Origin: Cordia subcordata
Lineage: Eukaryota; Streptophyta; Magnoliopsida; Boraginales; Cordiaceae
Reading direction: 5' to 3'
DNA: 64,000 bases
NCBI GenBank assembly: GCA_028554755.1
Contig: JAPTOF010000015.1
Location: 13,713,501-13,777,500 of the forward strand
Of the stretch, positions 58,951-64,000 are shown one piece after another (within the stretch, counting starts at the first letter, position 1; each line of letters opens with the position of its first letter). The notes under the pieces are model-generated. The model saw nothing but the letters and a program-made list of their open reading frames with translations, had not been told where the DNA came from and made no database searches. The translations under genes were made by a program, and so were the position numbers.

Positions 58951-61620
58951 AAATGGTATCTAAAGCTTAGGTTTTTTCCATTGCTCAAGGGAAAAAAAAA
59001 TCAGAAACTCATAGTAAAACCAAAATTGCTCAAACCAAGCAATGCCTAATCAAACAAATGTCTTTGCTCGGCAGCGAGTGCTCTAGTATTGTCTGCGTTG
59101 AGCGTTGGTGGTTAGAGTGAAAGCTTACGTTAGCAGGTCGTGGTTTGTGTTTAGGTTTGAAGAATGAGCGAAAAAGATAGATTTCACGTGTTCTTGGTAT
59201 TGGTTTTTGGTATTCAGGTCTCTTTTTTTTTGTCTTTGGATCAGGTTGGCGAAGCGTTGAGCGTGGGTTACAAATCAAGTCATGGTAAGACCTTGTTCAC
59301 GGGTTAGGTCTTGGGTTTAGGTCTAGGGCTTTGATTTTTTTTTTTTGCCTAATTTTGTTGGGCTTGGTTGAGTCCAAAATAAAAGAAAGGTTTTTTTAAG
59401 GCTTGGGCTTTGAAAAAGGGAATTTCTATTTTTTGGGCTTGGGACTTGAGTCCAGGAACAAAGACGAGGAGAAAAAAAAAAGGACGAGCTAGTTTGACCA
59501 CGTTGACCAGATTGACCATGGTTTGACTATTGACCGGTGACCGAGTTTGACCCCACATTTTTCAACGTGCTGAGTCTGTTTTTGGACTCTATTTTTCCAA
59601 ATTTTGCTCCAAAATACGTGTTTAGGTATGGTGCTGACTTTGACCAGTGTTGACCAAAGTTGACTGGGAGTGTTCCTAAGGTTTTTCAGCCTGCTAAATC
59701 CGTTTTTTGTAGTCCATTGTGCCAAATTATATCCTGAAGTATGAGTTTTGATTAAGCGAAGATGCCTTCCACAAGTGAAAAGTTTGCAATCGAAAAGTTT
59801 GACGGGAGAACAAGTTTTCATCTATGGATGATCAAATTCAAGGCATTTATGACAATGTAAGGACTTTGGTAAGTCATTGAAAAAGGGATCCCAAAGAAGA
59901 CGGAACCAGTAGCGAAAGAAGAACTTGAAACGAATGCCTTAGATGCAATACACAAGTCTATAAGGAATGAAGTATTACTAAGGATTGCTGAGAAGACAAC
60001 AGGAATCGAGGATTGGAATACTTTGGAGAAATTCTATGCATCAAATATCTCACGAATTACGTCTACCTGAAGAAGCAGTTATATCACCTTAGAATGGAAG
60101 AAGGTACACCACTAAAACAGCACCTTGATGAGTTTACCTCTTATGTTATTTCTTTGAAGGACGTGAGTGTTAAAATTAATGACGAAGATCAAGTTATTAT
60201 TCTTTTATGCTCCTTACCGCTTGCATACATGAATTTTGTGGACACTATGTTATATGAGAGGGATAAAATTAGTTTTGAGGATATGATTGCTTCATTGAAG
60301 TCAAAGGATCTTTAAACACATATCTCAGAACACAGGGAGGAAGTTTATAGGGAGGGTTTAGTGGGTAGAGGGAGATTGAAGAATAGAGAGGGATCTTCGG
60401 GTAGAAAGAAAAGCAAGTTGAGGTCAAAATCAAGAGCAAGAAAACTACACTATTTTGAATGTTGGTGAAAAAGGTCACATTAAAAAAGAATTTCCAAAAC
60501 TGAAAAAGAGAAAGAAAAAGGTGGAGAATTTAGTGAATGTGGTAGAAAGTGTCAATAGTGATGGAGAGAGTTTTAATAGTACTGGAGATGTTTTGTCTGT
60601 GAGTGCATCACAGTGGCAAAATCAATGGATTCTTTATACAAGTGTGACATTCCATATGTGTCCTAGATGTGACTGGTTCTTTTCTTACACTAAAAAGGAA
60701 AGGAAAATCTTTCTAGTCAATGACCTCACATTGGAGGTGGAGGGAATTGGCATCATAAATATCAAGGTATTTGATGGTATTACAAGATCTCTTAAGTGTT
60801 CGCATGTACCGGAGCTAAAGAAAAACATGATTTCTCTTGGGCGTGGCGTTTGGATATTCATAGGTATAAATTCTGAAGTGAGAATGGTGTTCTTAAAGTG
60901 ACAAAAGGTTCTATTGTGCTCTTGAAAGGGAATTTGATTGGCGGTCTGTATGTTCTTCAAGGTAATATGATTACAAGTGTTGTAACTATTGCATCCAAGG
61001 AGAATGATAATGACACCACATAGTTATGGCACAAAAGGCTGGGCCATATGAGCGAGAAAGGACTAACTGAGCTAAGCAAGAGAGATTTGTTTTGTGGACA
61101 AAGAACGGGAAGCTTAAATTCTGCGAGCATTATGTCTTTGAAAGCCAAACCAGGGTGAAGTTCAGCATGAGGTAGGAGAATACCAAAGGTACACTTGATT
61201 ATATTCATTATGATATTTGGGGTCTTAACAAAGTTCCTTCCAAGAAGGGTGCCATATACTACATCACTTTCATTGATGCATACTCTCGGATGGTGCGGTT
61301 GTATTTCTTGACAACTAAAGATAAGGCATTGAGTGAAAGATGTAGATTGAGAAGTAGACTGGTAAAAAAAATCAAGAGTCTCAGTACTGACAATGGGTTG
61401 GAATCTTACAATAAAGAGTTTGATGAGTTCTACAGGAAACATGGCATTGTGAGACACCACATATGTGTAGGGACACTATAACAGAATGGAGTTATAGAAC
61501 TCATGAATAGAACTCCGTTGGAGAAAGCTCATTGTATGCTCTCCCATGCTAGCTTAAGTCAAGACATTTAGACTGAAGTAGCTAAAACAATATGCTACTT
61601 GGTGAATCAGTCTCCATCCA
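58951..61620 (+). mobile_element. Copia element, 5' half only
   Basis: Primer site, gag, protease and integrase remnants are readable; RT, RNase H and a 3' LTR are absent. It ends inside the integrase tail (LVNQSPSTAN at about 61600). Same family as the inverted copy at the window's right edge. Confidence 0.75.
59762..61620 (+). pseudogene. Broken copia gag-protease-integrase
   Basis: Gag begins ATG at 59762 (MPSTSEKFAIEKFDGRTSFH), is broken by stops and a frame change near 60040, and continues as YLKKQLYHLRMEEGTPLKQH through LPLAYMNFVDTMLYERD (to 60315). The zinc knuckle has lost cysteines (NVGEKGHIKKEFPK). The protease site reads LYTSVTFHMC, with tyrosine for the catalytic aspartate. Integrase: [17 protein letters not shown], then YIHYDIWG, TFIDAYSRM, STDNGLESYNKEF, and NGVIELMNRTPLEKA, which keeps the third acidic residue, but several stops intervene. 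Confidence 0.75.
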
Positions 61621-62169
61621 CAGCTAATTGTAGCAAAAGATTTTAGCGATTAGCTATAACATTCTACCATTTAAAGCTTGTTTGCTAAAGTTCACTTGGG
61701 GCTTATAAGCTGCAAATAGTGAAAAGCATGTAAGAAAGCGCTTTTTCTAAGATTCTATAAGCTACAAAATAAGCAGAGTAAAACAGCCTCTTGGTCATAA
61801 TGAATATTGGTAGAAGTCAATAGTTAATAAATAATAACTAGAATGAGGTCTAACATTGATGGGTTCTTCAATTCTAATCCATATCTATAACTGACTTAGT
61901 TCTTCAACTTATAAGATCAAATGCAAGTAATTAGCAATTTGAATCTACAAGAGGTAAATCAATGATGTCTTTCTAGCATAAAGGTGTCTTTATAATTAAG
62001 TATGAAGTTAAGTTTTGGCTAATGTGAAAGAGAAAGACAGAGAGAGATCAGTTTTCAAATGTTAAACATAAATTCTTGGATTCAATTGGAAAATACACAA
62101 AAGATTGAGGAAAGCTAAAGCAAATCATATGAGTTAGGATTAAGTATAAAGGTGACATTAAAAGCCTTA
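61621..62169. other. Spacer between two opposed copia copies
   Basis: Contains a palindromic MITE-like segment at about 61676-61788 (GGCTTATAAGC on the left, CTATAAGCTACAAAATAAGC on the right) related to that at 25191-25299. Nothing else recognised. Confidence 0.45.
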
Positions 62170-62500
62170 GTGTTGGGGAAAAACATGCAAACACGAAGAA
62201 TACGAGAAGAAAAACGAACACAAGAAATTATGTGGTTCGGCCTTAAAGCCAATGTCCATGGGCAGCAGAGAACAATTCTATTATTGATCACAAATACTAC
62301 AAGGCTCACTCTGGTTTCTCTCACACACATAACACAATGAGTATTGCCACATATTTATAGTGCAAAGGTTTCCTAAAACCTATTAAGCAGAAAAAATAAC
62401 TAATTAATTATGTGCTAAAAAGGTAATAAGCTAATAAGGTAACGTGGACAAAAGGTAATTTGCTATTCTTGTTGCCTAAGAATATTGGCCACATTCAACA
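62170..62500 (-). repeat. 3' LTR of a copia element running off the window
   Basis: 331 bp. On the minus strand begins TGTTGAATGTGGCC after a purine tract (CCAAGGCGGAGA) and ends TTTTTCCCCAACA. TATA-like CTATAAATATGTGGC lies at about 62350. CTTAG precedes it (62165-62169); the matching copy would be outside the window. Confidence 0.82.
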
Positions 62501-64000
62501 AATCTCCGCCTTGGCATGTATTCGCTCTAATCAACACACCATCATCCTTGCTGCCAACTGCCCCTAAGGGCTCAATGCTCCGCACAACAAATAGCAACCA
62601 AGTCCAAGCAATTCTTGAACTTGCTGACTGGAACCACCTTAGTTATCATATTTGTTGGATTCTCATGGGTAGATATCTTCTGCATCGATATGATCCCTTG
62701 TGATACAACATCTCTAATAAAGTGATGTCTGATGTCAATGTGTTTAGTCCTCTCATGATACATTTGATTCTTCGTCAGATGAATTGCACTCTGGTTATCA
62801 CAAAAAAACTGTACTTGTATCTTGTTGCAGTCCAAGATCACGAACTAGGCCTTGTAACCACATGGCCTCTTTCACAGCTTCTACAATTGCCATGTACTTC
62901 GCCTCAGTAGTCGACAATGCCATAGTAGACTGTAATGTCGCTTTTCAACTGATAGCACATTCAGAGAGAGTAAATACGTAACCGGTTAGAGATCTTCTCT
63001 TATTAAGGTCACCACAAAGTCTGAATCACAATAACCCACCAACCTCATGCAATTTCTAGCCATCTTGTTAAACAGCAAACTCACATTCACAGTGCCATAC
63101 AAATATCTTATTATCCATTTCACCGCTTCCCAGTGTACTTTCCCAGGCGATGCCATATACCTGCTCACAACACTAACTGCACGTGAAATGTCAGAACGAG
63201 TGCATACCATAGCATACATCAAGCTACCAATAACACTCGAGTATGGAAAATGAGACATGTGCTCTATGTCCTCCTCGGTTTTAGGTGACAAATCTGTAGA
63301 TAACTTGAAATGAGCAGCAAGTGGCACACTCACAGGCTTTGCTTTAAGCATCCCAAAACATTCCAGTACCTTCTCAATATAACTCTATTGAGACACGAAC
63401 AACTTCCCAGCATTTCTATCTTTATAAATCTCCATGCCAAGAATCTTCTTCGCTGCTCGAAGATCCTTCATCTCAAGCTCATCACCTAGCTGCTTCTTTA
63501 ATTCGTCGATTGCAAACATGCTTTTAGCAGCAATAAGCATATCATCGACATACAACAACAAGTACACAAACAAACCATCTGAAAGCTTCTTGAGATACAC
63601 ACAGCTGTCATAAGCGCTCCTTGTGTATCCAACACCTACCATGAATATGTCAAATCTCTTGTACCATTGCTGAGGCGACTGCTTCACCCCATACAAGGAC
63701 TTCTTTAGTTTACAAACATGGTTCTCCTTACCAGGAACTATATACCCCTCTGGTTGACTTATGTAAATTTGCTCTTCAAGATCACCATACAAAAACGCCA
63801 TTTTCACATCTAGCTGCTCAAGTTCTAAGTCATGAAGAGCAACCAAGGCAAGTAAAATCTTGATGGAACTATGCTTCACAACCGAAGAGAACACTTTATT
63901 GAAGTCAACACCCTCCCTTTGTGTATAGCCTTTTGTCATCAATCGCGCGTTGTATCAAGGACCTTTAACCCCTGGAGTGCCTTCCTTTTTCTTATAAACC
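62501..64000 (-). mobile_element. Copia element, 3' half (continues past the window)
   Basis: From the right edge leftward: reverse transcriptase, RNase H, purine tract, then the LTR at 62170-62500. The 5' half lies outside the window. Confidence 0.82.
62572..63942 (-). pseudogene. Copia reverse transcriptase and RNase H, broken
   Basis: 63942-63385 encodes the RT: LVALHDLELEQLDVKMAFLY, IYISQPEGYIVPGKENHVC, KKSLYGVKQSPQQWYKRF and the catalytic box LLYVDDMLIAAKS. A stop at 63382-63384 follows FVSQ. 63351-62986 encodes the linker and RNase H start (SLMYAMVCTRSDISRAVSVV, then GYCDSDF). 62841-62572 encodes the end (QVQFFCDNQSAIHLTKN, YHERTKHIDIRHHFIRDVV). Another stop lies in the join at about 62950. 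The element type resembles the Tnt1/Tork group. Confidence 0.82.

Noticed and set aside
58621..62500. One complete copia element from 58621 to 62500
   Set aside because: The two LTRs are in opposite orientation, so they are not a pair of one normal insertion.
1..64000. Hammerhead ribozyme (retrozyme) or CRISPR array
   Set aside because: I looked for the CTGATGA and GAAA core pair and for regular spaced repeats on both strands by eye and found none.

Overview
The window looks like nuclear DNA from a flowering plant, most likely a dicot; I cannot name the species. The evidence is AT-rich sequence, two intron-containing cell-wall genes of plant families, many Ty1/copia LTR retrotransposons, Mutator-, hAT- and CACTA-type DNA transposons, and plant-style simple repeats. 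No CRISPR, operon or other prokaryotic structure is present.

Two genes look intact. (1) A GUX1-like glucuronosyltransferase of xylan (plus strand, three coding exons, 12461-15569, 648 aa). (2) A type I pectin methylesterase with a pro-region resembling a pectin methylesterase inhibitor (PMEI), close to the PME51 group (minus strand, 570 aa). Its two coding exons (42951-41925 and 26111-25426) are separated by an intron of about 15.8 kb. The split glycine codon, the donor and the acceptor all fit, so the two halves read as one gene.

Layout. 1-12 kb: intergenic, with three long-inverted-repeat elements (one has a perfect 9-bp target duplication and a guanine-rich core), a solo LTR, a hAT-like MITE and a 343-bp tandem duplication. 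12.4-15.8 kb: the GUX gene and a SINE-like sequence. 16.9-23.2 kb: a decayed copia element (perfect 5-bp target duplication) nested in the LTR of another element that keeps a decayed gag. 23.2-25.3 kb: simple and degenerate repeats and MITEs. 25.4-43 kb: the pectin methylesterase gene. Its intron holds a complete copia element nested in a non-autonomous LTR element, two more decayed copia fragments in opposite orientations, and LTR-like direct repeats. 43.8-50.4 kb: a 6.56-kb CACTA transposon with an AGT target duplication and no visible transposase; it carries broken exons, with introns, of a type II proton pyrophosphatase gene plus exon-like pieces of an unidentified gene. 50.4-57.8 kb: a decayed copia element whose 5' LTR was hit by another element, now a solo LTR, followed by a 425-bp tandem duplication across the solo LTR edge. 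58.6-64 kb: two same-family copia copies facing each other, the right one running off the window.

The two cell-wall genes act on different polymers (xylan glucuronation in the Golgi, pectin de-esterification in the wall). Their proximity may be chance. The main theme is transposon-driven remodelling: intron growth by nested insertion and gene capture by a CACTA element.
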